Notes: generated by a model from the sequence alone, not told the origin. 64,000 bases of DNA from Lojkania enalia (GCA_010094045.1 ML986608.1:55686-119685); one strand, 5' to 3'. Shown: positions 47,539-60,685, counted from the stretch's first letter. Numbers and translations are program-made.

Positions 47539-47710
47539 CTTATAAGTAAGCGGCCTATATATGTAAATAGTCTACCCTATTACTAAAATATAATATCTAA
47601 GCTTTTAATAATAATATAATAATAAAATAATAAAAAATATAGTTTAAAACGAGAATTAAATAAATTTAGCCTTTTTAACTATTAAAAGAAATTAAATAAA
47701 AAGTAAAAGA
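47539..47710 (+). repeat. terminal-region repeat R1, copy a
   Basis: A ~170-bp sequence beginning TTATAAGTAAGCGGCCTATAT and ending in AAATAAA-AGTAAAAGAT. Similar copies lie at 52066..52250 and 58829..59040, with a short partial near 47318..47360. It ends where the Fot1-like element at 47718 begins. Confidence 0.7.
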
Positions 47711-47717
47711 TGTAATA

Positions 47718-49562
47718 TATTCTACTATTAAAGTAGCTAAACTATTAAAATAGCTACTTTTTCTTAATATAATAAATACTATATATAAAAAGTTAATTTA
47801 TTTAATATTAATAAGAAATCCTATATATAATATACTTTTATCTAATTTAGAATTTTTCCTACTATCCTTTTAGTATATATAAACGTTATATCTAGTCTTA
47901 CTATAGTTACTATAGTAGCGTTAAACTGGTTAAGCTCTTTCTTAAATATTAGTACTATAAGTTTTCTTAAAGAACTAAAAGTCTATAGATACTTTAGTAG
48001 CTATATATAAAAATCCTTTACTATATAATACTATACTATTATACTAAATATACTTTCTTTTATACGTTTTATATTTAGTTACTTCTTCTAATTACCTTTT
48101 AAGTTTAGAATTACGAGCTTAAAGAAGTATATTCTAATATAGTATTAACTTAGTACCTTTTATAAACTATAAGAATCTTTCTTATACCTCTTTTAGTAAT
48201 TATATAAAGGACTTTTATATAAGTATTAATTATAACCTAAATTTATATATATTACTTAGAAATTTAAACTACTAAAAGTTTTCTTATAAAAGTAGTTCTA
48301 GTAGGGTATATAGTTATATATTAAGACGATCTAATATAACCTATATATTTAAAGGAATAATTTCTATTACTTTAAAGGCCTTTTAATAGTTCTTATATAT
48401 AAATACGTTAAAAAACGCGTTTTTAAAGGCTAGAAAGAAGCTTTCTTTATTAATATAGTAGACGCGTTAGCGTGCTAAGTCTTATATATACTATAAGTAT
48501 TTTAGCTTTAATAGTAAGAAGTAAACTATAATAAGAGGCTGAAGTATATATAATAAATAAGAAGGTATATAAAGCGTTAGAATCTTTTATATAAGGTAGT
48601 AATCTTTAAATTTCTAGTTAAGGTAGCTTTTATAACCGTCTAAAATAAGTAGTTTATATAATTCTATTTAACGTATCTTTATATACTTATTAAAATACTT
48701 TAGCTACTTAAAACTAAGTATATTATTTATCTAGCTGTTCTTAGAAACTAAAATTTTCTAATTATATAATATATCTACTTCTTTATATTATATAAAGATA
48801 TAAACGTATTCTTTATAGATAATAAATAGTAGAGTTATATATATAGTAGTATAGATACTTTAAATAACTATAACTTACTTATAATCGTTTAGCTATATAA
48901 GAGTAGGCCTTATATAACGTTCTAAACCTATAACAATCTTTATAGTACTAATAATACCTATTTAAAAGCCTATTTTATTAAAGTTGTAGATATTATTATT
49001 ATATATACTATATTTTACAATTATATTCTATATAAGTTTAAACTACGTGTTAATAACCTTTAGATTCTCTTATTTTATTTTTTAGCAATCCTTTATTTAA
49101 TTAAAGGCTATTTTAAGCTCGTTTATACGCGTTATAAATTATTTAAACTAATTCTTTCCTATAAATATTCTACTATATATACCTAATAGTTTATCTACTA
49201 TATTTACTACCTTATATAGCCGGAGTATAAATCCTCGTAAAATAAGGTCGAGAATATATTATATAATTGTTTATTCTTTAGTTACTATAAGTTTCTAGCA
49301 GTTTAATTATATATAAGAGCAAAATACGATTCTATAAAGTTGAGTATAAAGTTATTAATATTATATATTAAAAACTATAGTAGTATATTATACGCTTTTA
49401 AACTAGCCTAATTTATACGCCTATAAGGTAAGCTTAATTCTACCTTCTTATTAAATTAATAGAAGGTCGTATTATAGATTTATTATAGTTCGTATATAGT
49501 ATTTATAATACTAAGAAAAAGTAGCTGCTTTAATAGTTTAGCTACTTTAATAGTAGAATATA
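47718..49562 (-). mobile_element. Fot1/pogo-family DNA transposon relic, full length
   Basis: Bounded by inverted terminal repeats: left TTCTACTATTAAAGTAGCTA, with its complement at about 49499..49560. A TA dinucleotide is repeated at each edge, as expected for Tc1/mariner-type insertion. Length is about 1.84 kb. The minus strand encodes a stop-ridden transposase that aligns with the plus-strand copy at 52966. The segment around 48400-48500 is the complement of the catalytic-domain region. Confidence 0.8.
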
Positions 49563-50139
49563 TTATTATTTACTTTAAACTATACTATTAGTAGTTATTT
49601 AACCTAGTATAATAAACTAGTATAATAGATTATAGTATAGTAATAATAGATAGAATAGTAGAACTAAAATATTTGTATATTTAATTCTCTTAGAAAAGAA
49701 ATAGCTAATAAAAGAGAAATAAATTACTACTATTCTTATAGAGTATAATTTAGCTATTTTAATTTTAAGTTAGATAATTCTATATTATTAACCTATAATT
49801 TAAAGTTATAAGATATTATATATACCTTCTAATTTAGGTCTCTATTATTTAAAATATTAGATAATTATAAATAGCTTCTTATTATATATCTTATAATTAC
49901 TTTTAGTAGGATTTATATATTTAGAAAAGTAGATAATAGATTTTAGTTTACTATTAGTACCTTTTTAAAATAGTATATTAACTATTATAAAGTTAAATAT
50001 ATTAACTTTTACTACTATTAGTAGTTTAAGGTTAAAATATTAGAGAATTAGTATAGAAATAATATATAGTATAAACGAGCTAATTACCTAAGTAAGCTGA
50101 TTATAATACTAAAACTATACTAAAATCGCAACTACTTTT

Positions 50140-52060
50140 CGTAAAATATTATACTTTCTTATATTCTATTATACTATATAGTATAGTAGTCTATTCTTCT
50201 ATATCTATAGTATTATTTTTATACGTCCGCGAGTTATATCTAGCCTTACTATACTACCTATAGTATTTTTAAGTCGGCTAGTTTCTATTAATACACGTCT
50301 TTTTTCTACCCTTCTTCCTATTAATATAAGCGCTAAACTCTTTTAGAGTAGTTAATTAAGTACCTTCTTTAATTATTAGGTTACCTTTCTTCTATATATA
50401 CTTTCTTTTATATAATTAATATTATATACCAGCCTTATTAGCTATTTAAAGCTTAGTAACCTAAACGCGTAATAGTACGTTTTTATATATTATATACGCA
50501 ATACTCTTTATAAACTATTTAAACGCTTCTACTATTAAAGTAGATAAGCTATTTAGGTGCTTTTAAACTCTTAATTAAATATACGTAGATTAAAACCTAA
50601 ATTTAATAGGATTACTTAGTATTTTTAACTTTTAAATAGTATCTTTAACTATAAAAGATATTAGTATATATAGTTAAACCTTAAACTTTAATAGTACTAT
50701 ATCTAAGTTAAATAGAACTAGGCTAGCGCCTCGAAAGCTACTTAAGATATTACTCTTTGTAATTGCTATGTTAAAAGCTACTTTAAAGTAGGATAAAAAC
50801 TTAATTTTTATAATATAGTTAATATAACCGTATATTAGCTACTCGACTTAGCACCCGTATATAGTTTTTAAAGACGAGAAATAACCTATATCTAGTAGCT
50901 ATAGTAGGTGTAATAAATATAGAGGTATATAGAGAGTAATAATATTCTTTTCCTTATAGAGCTACCTAAATTTAAATAAGTTATAGCTCTTATAGCTGTT
51001 AAAAATTAGCAATTAATATATACTAATAGTATAATCCTTTATATACGCGTTAAAGTACTTTAACTATTTAATACTAATATTATTTATCGTCTAGCCGTTA
51101 TTAGTAACCTATATAGCCCAGGTTAGTAGAATATTATCTTCTTTATACTATATAGAGAGGTGGTAGATACCTATAAAGATAATAAAAGGTAGTATTATCT
51201 ATCCTATCGTGTTAATACTCTAGATAACTATAGTCTACTCGCGATTACCTAGCTGGAGCTACTTTAGTTAATTTCGTCTCTTAGAGCTAGTAACTACTAC
51301 TTCTATTAATATTACGTCTATTATAAAGTCTAATTTATTAAAGTTATATATATTTTTGTTAATAATACCGTACTTAGCCTTTATATTCTATATAAGGTAG
51401 AACTAGCCTCTTATAATCTTAAGATTCTTATATTTAGCTCTTAAATAGTTGTACTTTTAATTAAATTTAACTTTAAGCTTAGATATATATTTAATAAAGT
51501 TTTCTATCTAGTTCTTTCTAATCTAGCTAATAGAGCGTATAGCTAGTAGTAAATTAGCTATATTTTAAATAGTAGTAAGCTGCAGCGGAAATCCTCTTAT
51601 ATCTAGATCTAGTATATACTAAATAATTACCTACTCCTTAATCTTACTAAGCTTTATTAAATTAGGCCGGTAATTGTATTATAAAACTATTTCTTACTTT
51701 TATATACTATGTATACTTTAGAAGATATTATAGATTAATATAATATAATATATAGTTAGTATTACGTCTTATTAAAAAGCTTAAAATATAAGCTATATTC
51801 TAGCTTCTTTCTAAATTAATTCTATAGTTGTTAGTTATAGTATAATATTATAAAGTATAATTATCGCGATTTTAATAGGGTGTTAGTATTATAATTAGCT
51901 TACTTAGGTAATTAGCTTACTTATACTATACGTTAAAGATATTTTTTAAATAGTTAAAGAAATACTAATAGTTATTATTCTAGTTAAATTAAATATTCTT
52001 CTTAGTTAGAGTTATTAAAAAGGAAACTTTTTATAAGAAGTTACTAATAAATTATTAATA
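50140..52060 (-). mobile_element. second, more diverged pogo-like transposase relic
   Basis: On the minus strand, about 50,870-51,030 reads NIITLYIPLYLLHLLQLLDI followed by GYFSSLK. This is the degenerate form of the pogo/Fot1 DDE region that normally holds a PPH-x-x-H-x-LQPLD block. Weak similarity to the other copies continues at both sides. Edges are uncertain; on the right it runs into repeat R1 copy b. Confidence 0.6.
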
Positions 52061-52065
52061 TATAT

Positions 52066-52250
52066 TATAAGCGAGTAGCCTATATAAGTAAGTAGTCTAT
52101 TCTATTCTAAAATATAACACCTAAGCTTTTAATAATAATATAATAACGAAATAATAAGAATATAGCCTAAAACGAGAATTAAGTAAATTTAACCTTCTTA
52201 GCTACTAAAAGAGGCTAAATAAATAGTAAAAGATATACTATTTTAATATT
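52066..52250 (+). repeat. terminal-region repeat R1, copy b
   Basis: Shares TTATAAGCGAGTAGCCTATA and the later CGAGAATTAA(G)TAAATTTA and AGTAAAAGATATACTATTTT segments with copies a and c. Confidence 0.7.
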
Positions 52251-52259
52251 TTATATAAT

Positions 52260-52965
52260 TTAAACAACTATATATTAATAATATACTAGAATCTACTTAT
52301 AGTATAATTATAAACCTAATTTAAAAAGACTAATAAAACTTAAAGAGAAGGTTATTATTTAATATATACTTAACCTAAATTTGCGAAGATTTACGTCTAC
52401 TTTAGCTACTATATAAAATATAGCTAATAGCTTATTTACTAAATATAGTATAGGCTAGATTAATATATATTAGTTTAGGAACTTTATTAAATATACTTCT
52501 AAGTTTAAGACACGTCTAGATTAGTTTTATAATTGCTAGAAAGTTCTATATAAAGATTCTAAAATAATTAAAGGCTAGTTTAAACTTATATAGTATATTA
52601 AAGAAAAGTATAATATTATAGATAAAGATATATATAATTTTAATAAATCTAGTTTTTAAATAAATATTATCTTATTATAACTAGTTATTATAAATATAGA
52701 GAGATATAATTAACTAAAGATAATTTAATTAGATAATTATAAATAGATTTTAGTAATTTAAGAGATTAATACTACTAGCTAGATACTCCTACCCTTTATT
52801 ATTATTATTAGCTACTACTATCTCTCTATCTAATATAAAGGCGATAATATATTTAAAAACTAGGCTATTATAATTAATAAGAACGGCTAGATAATAAATA
52901 AACTTAGTATTAAATAGTTAAAGTATTTTTATAAATATATAAGGGATTATATAATAGATATAATA
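52260..52965 (+). mobile_element. transposon fragment interrupted by a younger Fot1-like insertion
   Basis: A plus-strand pogo-like segment (similar order to about 55,480-55,980). It breaks off at 52965, where the terminal repeat of the next element starts. Unrelated AT-rich sequence resumes after 54924. Confidence 0.5.
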
Positions 52966-54924
52966 TATTCTACTATTAAAGCGGCTAAACTATTAAAGCG
53001 CCTACTTTTTCTTAGTATTATAAATACTACGTACGAACTATAATAAATCTATAATATAACCTTCTATTAATTTAATAAGAAGGTAGAATTAAACTTATCT
53101 TATAGACGTATAAATTAGGCTAGTTTAAGAGTATATAACGCGCTGCTATAACTTTTAACGTATAATATTAATAACTCTCTACTCAACTTTATAGAATTAT
53201 ATTTCGCTCTTATATATAACTAAATTACTAGAAGCTTATAGTAACTAAAGAACAAATAATTGTATAATATATTCTTAACCTTAATTTATAAGAATTTATA
53301 CCCTAGTTATATAAGATAGTAGATATAATAGATAAACTATTAAGTATATGTAGTAGAATATCTATAAGAAAGAATTAGTCTAAATAATTTACAGCGCGTA
53401 TAAATAAACTTAAAATAGTCTTTAATTAAGTAAAAAATTACTAAAGAATAAAATAAGAGAATTTAGAAGTTATTAATATATAGTTTAAACTTATATAGAA
53501 TATAATTGTAAAATATAATATATATAATAATAATATCTACAACTTTAATAAGATAGGCTTTTAGATAGATATTATTAATACTATAAAAGTTATTATAGGT
53601 TTAGAATATTATATAAAACCTACTCTTATACAGCTAAGTAATTACGAGTAGATTATAATTATTTAAAGTATCTATACTACTATATATATAACTCTACTAT
53701 TTATTATCTATAAAGGATGCGTCTATATTTCTATATAGTATAAAGAAGTAGGTATATTATATAATTAGAAAATTTTAGTCTTTAAGAATAGCTGGATAAA
53801 TAACGTACTTAGTCTTAAGTAGCTAAAATACTTTAATAAGTATATAAAGATATGTTAGGTAGAATTATAAAGGCTACTTATTTTAGACAGCTATAAAAGC
53901 TACCTTAACTAGGAATTTAAAGATTACTACCTTATATAAAAGATTCTAACGCTTTATATACCTTCTTATTTATTATATATACTTCAGCCTCTTAATATAG
54001 TTTACTTTTTACTATTAAAGCTAAAGTACTTACAGTATATATAAGACTTAGTATACTAATATATCTACTATATTAATAAAGAAGGCTTTTTCTAGCTTTT
54101 AAGAACGCGTTTTTTAATATATTTACGTATAAGAACTATTAAAAGGCCTTTAAAGTAACAGGAATTATTCCTCTAAACGTGTAGGTTGTATTAAATCGCC
54201 TTAATATATAACTATATATCCTACTAGAACTACTTCTATAAGAAGATTTCTAGTAGTTTAAAACTCTAAGTAATATATATAAATTTGGGTTATAATTAAC
54301 ACTTATATAAAAGTCCTTTATACGATTACTAAAAGAGGTGTAAGAAGGATTCTTACAGCTTATAAAAGGTACTAAGTTAATACTATATTAGAATATACTT
54401 CTTTAAGCTTATAACTCTAAGCTTAAAAGGTAATTAGAGGAAGTAACTAAGTGTAAAACGCGTAAAAGAAAGTATATTTAGTATAGTAGTATAGTATTAT
54501 ATAGCGAGGGATCTTTATATATAGCTGCTGAAGTATCTATAAACTCTTAGCCCTTTAAGTAGACTCGTAGTGCTGATATTTAAGAAAGGGCTCAACCAGC
54601 TTAACGCTACTATAGTAACTGTAGTAAGACTAGATATAACGCTCGTACGTGCTAAAAGGATAGTAGAGAAAATTCTAAATTAGATAAAAGTATATTATAT
54701 ACAGAATCTCTTATTAGTATTAAGTAAATTAACTTTTTATATATAGTATTCGTTGCGCTAAGAAAAAGTAGCCGCTTTAATAGTTTAGCCGCTTTAATAG
54801 TAGAATACGTTATATATAAAATCTCTTATTAGTATTAAATAAATTAACTTTTTATATATAGTATTCGTTGTATTAAGAAAAAGTAGCCGCTTTAATAGTT
54901 TAGCCGCTTTAATAGTAGAATATA
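52966..54924 (+). mobile_element. Fot1/pogo-family DNA transposon relic, full length
   Basis: Terminal repeats TTCTACTATTAAAGCGGCTA (52968) and its complement at about 54745-54808, with a TA at each edge. In the plus frame near 53,877-54,180 the transposase still reads LILDSYKSYLN, then YIPSYLLYILQPLNIVYF, with TAA/TAG interruptions. This is the DDE domain of Fot1/pogo elements. The right end is duplicated (see the tandem repeat entry). The total without the duplication is about 1.84 kb, equal to the copy at 47718. Confidence 0.82.
54695..54924 (+). repeat. 115-bp tandem duplication of the transposon right end
   Basis: Units 54695..54809 and 54810..54924 both run from TTATATA-A-AATCTCTTATT through ATTAACTTTTTATATATAGT to TAGCCGCTTTAATAGTAGAA. 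They differ at only a few positions. Confidence 0.85.
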
Positions 54925-55249
54925 TTATAATATTTAAATTAATAAAAAATTTTCTATTTCTAGTCTATTTTAATTAGTACCTTTAAATAGGCTTTAAACT
55001 ATTTATAAGAATCTATTAACCGTTAAAATAGTCTCTAATAGTCTAGAAAACTAATAGACTAGTTAATAAGATAAAGAATATTTTAGAGTATATTAGAAAA
55101 GATTTTACCTAAATATAAGTATTTTAATAAAATATACTAACTATAAATATATACTAGCTTCTAACTATTAGATTAATAATCTAGTCTAACTAGATAATAT
55201 AAAGTATTATTAAGTAAGCTATCTTATTAAGTTAAAATTTCTTAGTAGT

Positions 55250-57000
55250 AAATATAATAACTATAATATATAATATCTTAATACCTATAAAGAAATAATA
55301 TTTAATAAAAAAGTAGAGTTAAACTTATCTTTTAAGTATATAAAACTAGCTAATTCTAAAACTTATAAACTACTACTAATATATTTAATATACTATAACT
55401 AACTCTCTAGTAGAAATATAAAGGAATATTTATATATATTAATTACTATATAAACTACTAAAAGTTAATTTTAACTAAAGAGTAGATAATTATATAATAT
55501 ATTCTTAACCTAGATTTATAAAGATTCGTACCCCAGCTATATAAGATAGTAGATATAGTAGATAAACTATTAGCTATATATAGTAAAGAGCTAGTAGATA
55601 AGAATTAGACTAAAAAAATTATAATATATATAAACGAGCTTAAAATAGTATTTAATTAGGTAAAGAACTATTAGAGGATATAATAAAAAGATTCTAAGGT
55701 TATTAGTATATAGTTTAAGCTTATTAAAGAGATAAAAACTATATATAGTATCTATAATAAGAATATATATAATTTTAATAAGACTAGTTTTTAGATAAGT
55801 ATATTTAGATTTATAAAAGTTATTATAATCTTAAAAAGATATATAGGACCTAATTTTATATAGTTAAGTAATTAGGAGTAGATTACTATTACCTAGAATA
55901 TCTATATAGTAGGGTATATAACCCTATCTTTTATTATTTATAAAGGGTATATCTATATTTCTACTTAATATAAGAAGATAAATATACTATATAATTAAAA
56001 GCTTTTAGTATCTAAAAATAGCTAGATAAATAATATATTTAGTCTTAAGTAGTTAAAGTACTTTAATACTTATATAAAAGTATATTAGGTAGAGGTATAT
56101 TAGCTACTAATTTTAGATAGCTATAAAAGCTACTTTAACTAGAATTTTAAGAACTACTACTTTAAAAATAAGATCTTTACTCTCTATATACTAGCCTATT
56201 TATTATATATTCTCTAGCTACTTAATATAGTTTACTTTAGGTCTTTAAAGTAGAAGTACTCTTAATATATATAAGACTTAGTATACTAGTATATCTTCTA
56301 TATATTAGAAGTACGACTCTATACTACTACGCTACTACAACTAAAAGGTACAAATAATTAATATTACTAATTATAGGTGTAGAATAGCATATATACTCTT
56401 ATACTATATTAATAAGAAAGGCTTTCTACTAGCCTTTAGAGACGCGTTTTTTAATATATTTACGTATAATAACTATTAAAAAGCCTTTAAAGTATTAGAT
56501 CTAGTTCCTTTAAATATATAGGTAGTACTTAAGTACTTTAAAGTATAACTATATACTCTACTAAGACTCTCTATACTATAAATATTATAGATATTAAAGA
56601 CTTTAAATAATATATTTAAATTTTTATCTTAATTAAAGCTTATATAATATTCTTTTAACTTATTACCTAAAATACCTTAGAGCGGGTTTATATAACTTAT
56701 TAAAGAGGCTAAATTAATACTATACTAAAATATACTTATAAATTCTTAGATTACTAAGTTTAAAGAGTAAGTAGAGATACTAACTAAGTAAAAATTATAT
56801 AAGAAAAAGCGGATATAGTAGAATAGAATAATAGAATATAATAAGAGATTAGTATAAGTAGCTACTAAAGCCTTTAAAGCGCTCTAGAGCTTAAAAAGAG
56901 CTTATTATATAGATAGATAAAAGAGAGTTTAACTAGAATATATACTAATATAAGAACTATAGTAGAATATATACGTATTTAAAGACTATTAAAAAAACTT
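55250..57000 (+). mobile_element. pogo-like transposon relic carrying a MITE insertion
   Basis: Plus-strand transposase remnants in the same order as the full copies: LILDSYKSYFN near 56,110, and YILAYLLYILQLLNIVYF near 56,200. Downstream the sequence resumes with the GFLLAFRDAF-like segment near 56,430. The coding similarity is interrupted at about 56,310-56,402 by the small repeat described separately. Edges are not resolved. Confidence 0.65.
56310..56402 (-). mobile_element. MITE-like ~100-bp repeat, copy 1 (inverted)
   Basis: The complement of the copies at 57787 and 58203: TAATATTACTAATTATAGGT inside, with TAGAAGTAC at one edge and TATATACTCTTATA at the other. It sits inside the transposase relic, and the interrupted sequence is recognisable on both sides, so it is a later insertion. 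Confidence 0.7.
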
Positions 57001-57482
57001 AATTAGAAGAATATAAACTATTATAAAGTTATTATAAAAGTATTCTTATACGTTTATAAAGTAAAACTACCTAAATTAGTTAAAATATATTCTATATTAT
57101 ATATATTACTATTATAACTAGTATTTAAATCGTTTAATTACTTATTTAGTTAGTAAATATATAACTCTAAATCTATCGAAATTAATAGAAAATCTAAATA
57201 CCTTATTAAGTAGATAGAAAACCTCTACTATAACTAATAAAGATACTAGTATAAATATCTTGTTAAATAGACTAGCTATTATAACCTAGAATAGTATCTA
57301 GCTAATAATTTTACTAAGATAACTATTATATAAAATTACTATATTAGAAATTTAAATAAATAAGATTTAAATATATTTTTAGACGCATATAATAATATTA
57401 TACTAATATAATACTAATAATACTACTACTACTAATTTCTAATATAGTACTATCTATATAAAATAATCTAATCTAATCTTTA

Positions 57483-57616
57483 ATATAATACTACTATTAA
57501 CTACTAGTTATACTAATATATTTATAACCTAATCTAATTTCTATATAATACTACTATTAACTACTAGTTATACTAATATATTTATAACCTAATCTAATTT
57601 CTATATAATACTACTT
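57483..57616 (+). repeat. 60-bp tandem repeat, about 2.2 units
   Basis: Two consecutive 60-bp units containing ATAATACTACTATTAACTAC and ATACTAATATATTTATAACC are identical from 57483 on, with a partial third unit (57603..57616). Confidence 0.95.
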
Positions 57617-57786
57617 AACTACTACTTAATTATAAATAACTTAAATACTATATTAAAATCTAATTTATAGAAGTTTATAATTAAGAGAAGAGTATTATTA
57701 TAATAATATTATAATACCTCTATATCTATACTACTTTTACTATAATATTTAAACTAGCTGCTAGTAATAGCTATTAGCTACTAGCT

Positions 57787-57895
57787 ATAGGGGTATATAT
57801 ACTATTCTACACCTATAATTAGTAATATTAATTATTTGTACCTTTTAGTTATAATAATATAGTAGTATAAAGATGTACTTCTAATATTATAATTA
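57787..57895 (+). mobile_element. MITE-like ~110-bp repeat, copy 2
   Basis: Shares TATATATACTATTCTAC and CTATAATTAGTAATATTAAT with copies 1 and 3, then ACCTTTTAGTTAT and GTACTTCTAATA. Confidence 0.7.
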
Positions 57896-58202
57896 ATATT
57901 ACCTAGTATATAGGGTTAATAGGTAGTATTATAGAGTCGCGAGTTTAATTTATATAAGAGCTAGTTTAATCTAATAAGCTTTTTATAAAAAAGCTAAAGT
58001 ATAAAATAGCCTTTTTAAGTACTATACTAAAAATTACTAGAAAGTCTAATATATATATATATATAAGTATATTTATATAAATATATTTAGAAGATAGCTA
58101 GAAATAACTAAAAAGATTAATCTAGTAGAGTTAGAAGTTTTAGTATCTACTTTTATATATTATATTTCTTAGAGCGTCTAGGGTATATACTACTAAAAAG
58201 GA

Positions 58203-58318
58203 AAATAATATAAGAGTATATATACTATTCTACATCTATAATTAGTAATATTAATTATTTATACCTTTTAATTATAGTAGTATAGTAACTTAGTATAGAA
58301 CTGTACTTCTAATACTAG
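58203..58318 (+). mobile_element. MITE-like ~115-bp repeat, copy 3
   Basis: Starts AGAGTATATATACTATTCTA and ends TGTACTTCTAATACT. The terminal AGTAT/ATACT could be a very short inverted repeat. No coding capacity. Confidence 0.7.
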
Positions 58319-58479
58319 TTAGAATATAATTAACTTATTATAACTATAATAGAGGAAGGTTTTACTAACCTAGCTAGCCTATATAATAGTATAAACCTAG
58401 CTTCTATAAAAACCTATATAATATAGATATCTCTATTCTTTATATAATATTTTAATATTTATATATAGTATATAGTAAT

Positions 58480-58820
58480 AGAATTAACTATTTAAAGTAT
58501 AATTAACTAACTATATATAAACGTTTATAATATAGTAGTATAAATACTTTAAATAATTATAATTTATTTATAATTATTTAGTTATATAAGAATAGACTTT
58601 ATATAATATTTTAAACTTATAATAACCTTTATAATACTAATAATACTTATCTAAAAGTCTATTTTATTAAAGTTATAGATATTATTATTATATATTATAT
58701 TTTATAATTATATTTTATACAAATTTAAATTATATATTAATAACTTCTAAATTTTCTTATTTTATTCTTTAATAATTTTTTACTTATTTAAAAGCTATTT
58801 TAAACTTATATATATATACT
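58480..58820 (-). mobile_element. Fot1-like transposase fragment
   Basis: Closely similar in sequence and orientation to about 48,820-49,140 of the full-length minus-strand element. It breaks at 58,820, where repeat R1 copy c starts. Confidence 0.65.
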
Positions 58821-58828
58821 AATATACT

Positions 58829-59040
58829 TTATAAATAAGCGGCTTATATAAGTAAACGGTCTATTCTATTATTAAAATATAATAACTAAACTTTTAAAAA
58901 TAATAAAATAATAAAATAATAAGAATATAATCTAAAATAAGAATTAAGTAAATTTAGTTCTTTTAGCTACTAAAAGAGGTTAAATAAATAGTAAAAGATA
59001 TACTATTTTAATATTTAATATAATTTAAATAACTATATAC
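58829..59040 (+). repeat. terminal-region repeat R1, copy c
   Basis: Third copy of R1, with TTATAAATAAGCGGCTTATA and the shared AGTAAAAGATATACTATTTT end. Confidence 0.7.
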
Positions 59041-59043
59041 TAA

Positions 59044-59310
59044 TAATATCGAATAGGCTTTCTACTAGCTGGTATTTACAATTAGTAAGTACGTGCGAGA
59101 TAAAGAGGTTTACACAATATAAATATTGTATAAGAGGGTAGTTAGGTAACTAGTATTAATTGTTAATTCTTTTCTAAGTCTATATAAAGGAAGAGAATAT
59201 TTATCCCTTTATATATATAACCGTAATATAAGACTATATTATATTACAACCAACTACGCATTTTAATACTACTATTTAGATACTAGCAACTTTTCTTTTT
59301 TTTTCTTTTT
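59044..59310 (-). repeat. candidate LTR of the copia-like remnant
   Basis: A less degraded 260-bp stretch between repeat R1 and the polymerase remnant, with a tandem-T tract next to it at 59,288-59,315. Its position at the 3' side of the minus-strand copia coding remnant suggests an LTR. No second copy is in the window. Confidence 0.35.
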
Positions 59311-59319
59311 TCTTTTATA

Positions 59320-60685
59320 CAGACTTTACCTAAGGTACTCTATTCTTATCCTATCTATAACTATTACCTACGCGTATAGAGAGTTTACTATATAATATTC
59401 TATCTTCTATCTTATACAGGCTTAAGCTTATTAACTAATACTTTAACTCTAATAGTTAGATAGTTATATAAAATTAGTTTCTTAAGTGTAGAGTTTAGCG
59501 CCTTTTTTATATAGGCATCTACTAGATTATCTTTACTATTAATCTACCTAATTTCTATAATCTTCCTCTTTTTATATAATTCTCGAATTAATATAATATT
59601 AATTATAAGCCTCTTCTTATTTATTATACTAAACTTTATAAGATATTTATATAGAGATCTTAAATCTATATATAATATAATTAGTATTAGAGATATTCTA
59701 AACGTATGTATAATCTAGTTAATTATTATACTTAATACGATTACGCAGTTAAATCCTCCTACTAATTTATATAGTTTACTAGCTAGTATAAAGTAGGTAA
59801 TATATTTATACTTAGAGGAGTTCTAGTATATAATATTATCTATAATTTTAAAGTTATATAAGTTCTTAGTATACTATTTAGTTCTAAGAATAATAAGAAA
59901 GCTAAATTATAAACTTAGGTTCTTATTATTCGCGAATAATCTATTAGTAAAGATAAACAACTTTATATAAAAGAGATTAAGTAGTATATATAATAGTTCT
60001 TAATCTTAGTTATCGATTTACTATTAGAGTTATATATTTAGTACCTTAATATTGTTATATAACAGCGATATAACCTACGCGGCAGTAGATAAGTTAAATA
60101 CTACCTCTAGTTAGTATACTAATATAATATAAGTACCTCGTATATACTATTTAATATACTCTTATATAACGTCCTCTATATTTAGGTCTACTATATAGAA
60201 GTTTTTAGCTTATCCTTTCTAAGTTAATAAGATTATAGTTTTATCTTATATAAGCTAGATTTTTCCTCTATTAAATTCTATAGGTTATTTATATAATAAT
60301 ATTATTTTAGGCTTCGTGTAGAATATAGCCTTCTATAACTCTTCTTCTTTATATTATATAAACTTATTTATAATAATACTAAGAGTATTATCTATTTACA
60401 GCCCTATAATTCTAAATATTTTTATACCTTTATATATAATTAATAGATATAGATTATACGAGGAAGTTTCTATATAGAGTTTATCCTTATAGTAGTTATA
60501 ATATATCTTAAACTAATATAAGCTAGATTCTACTATATTATATAATAGTTATACAACTCTAAATATTATATAGAAGAAAAAGCTTTTATAGAGTTCTTTT
60601 AATAGTTAAGTAAATAGTACCTAGATAAGCTTATCTATAAACTATATATATACCTAGGTAATATTATATAATTTATAGTATAATA
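59320..60685 (-). mobile_element. copia-like (Ty1) retrotransposon remnant
   Basis: The minus strand between about 60,240 and 60,480 reads, with stops, KEEEL*KAIFYTKPKIILL and then PIEFN. This resembles the late reverse-transcriptase region of fungal copia elements (EEEL..A.F..KPR....TP..FNG). The element is truncated at about 60,685 by a Fot1-like terminal repeat. Assignment rests on one short block. Confidence 0.5.

Noticed and set aside
54695..54924. Tandem transposon ends as a solo LTR pair
   Set aside because: The repeated sequence matches the terminal inverted repeat of the Fot1-like element, not an LTR.
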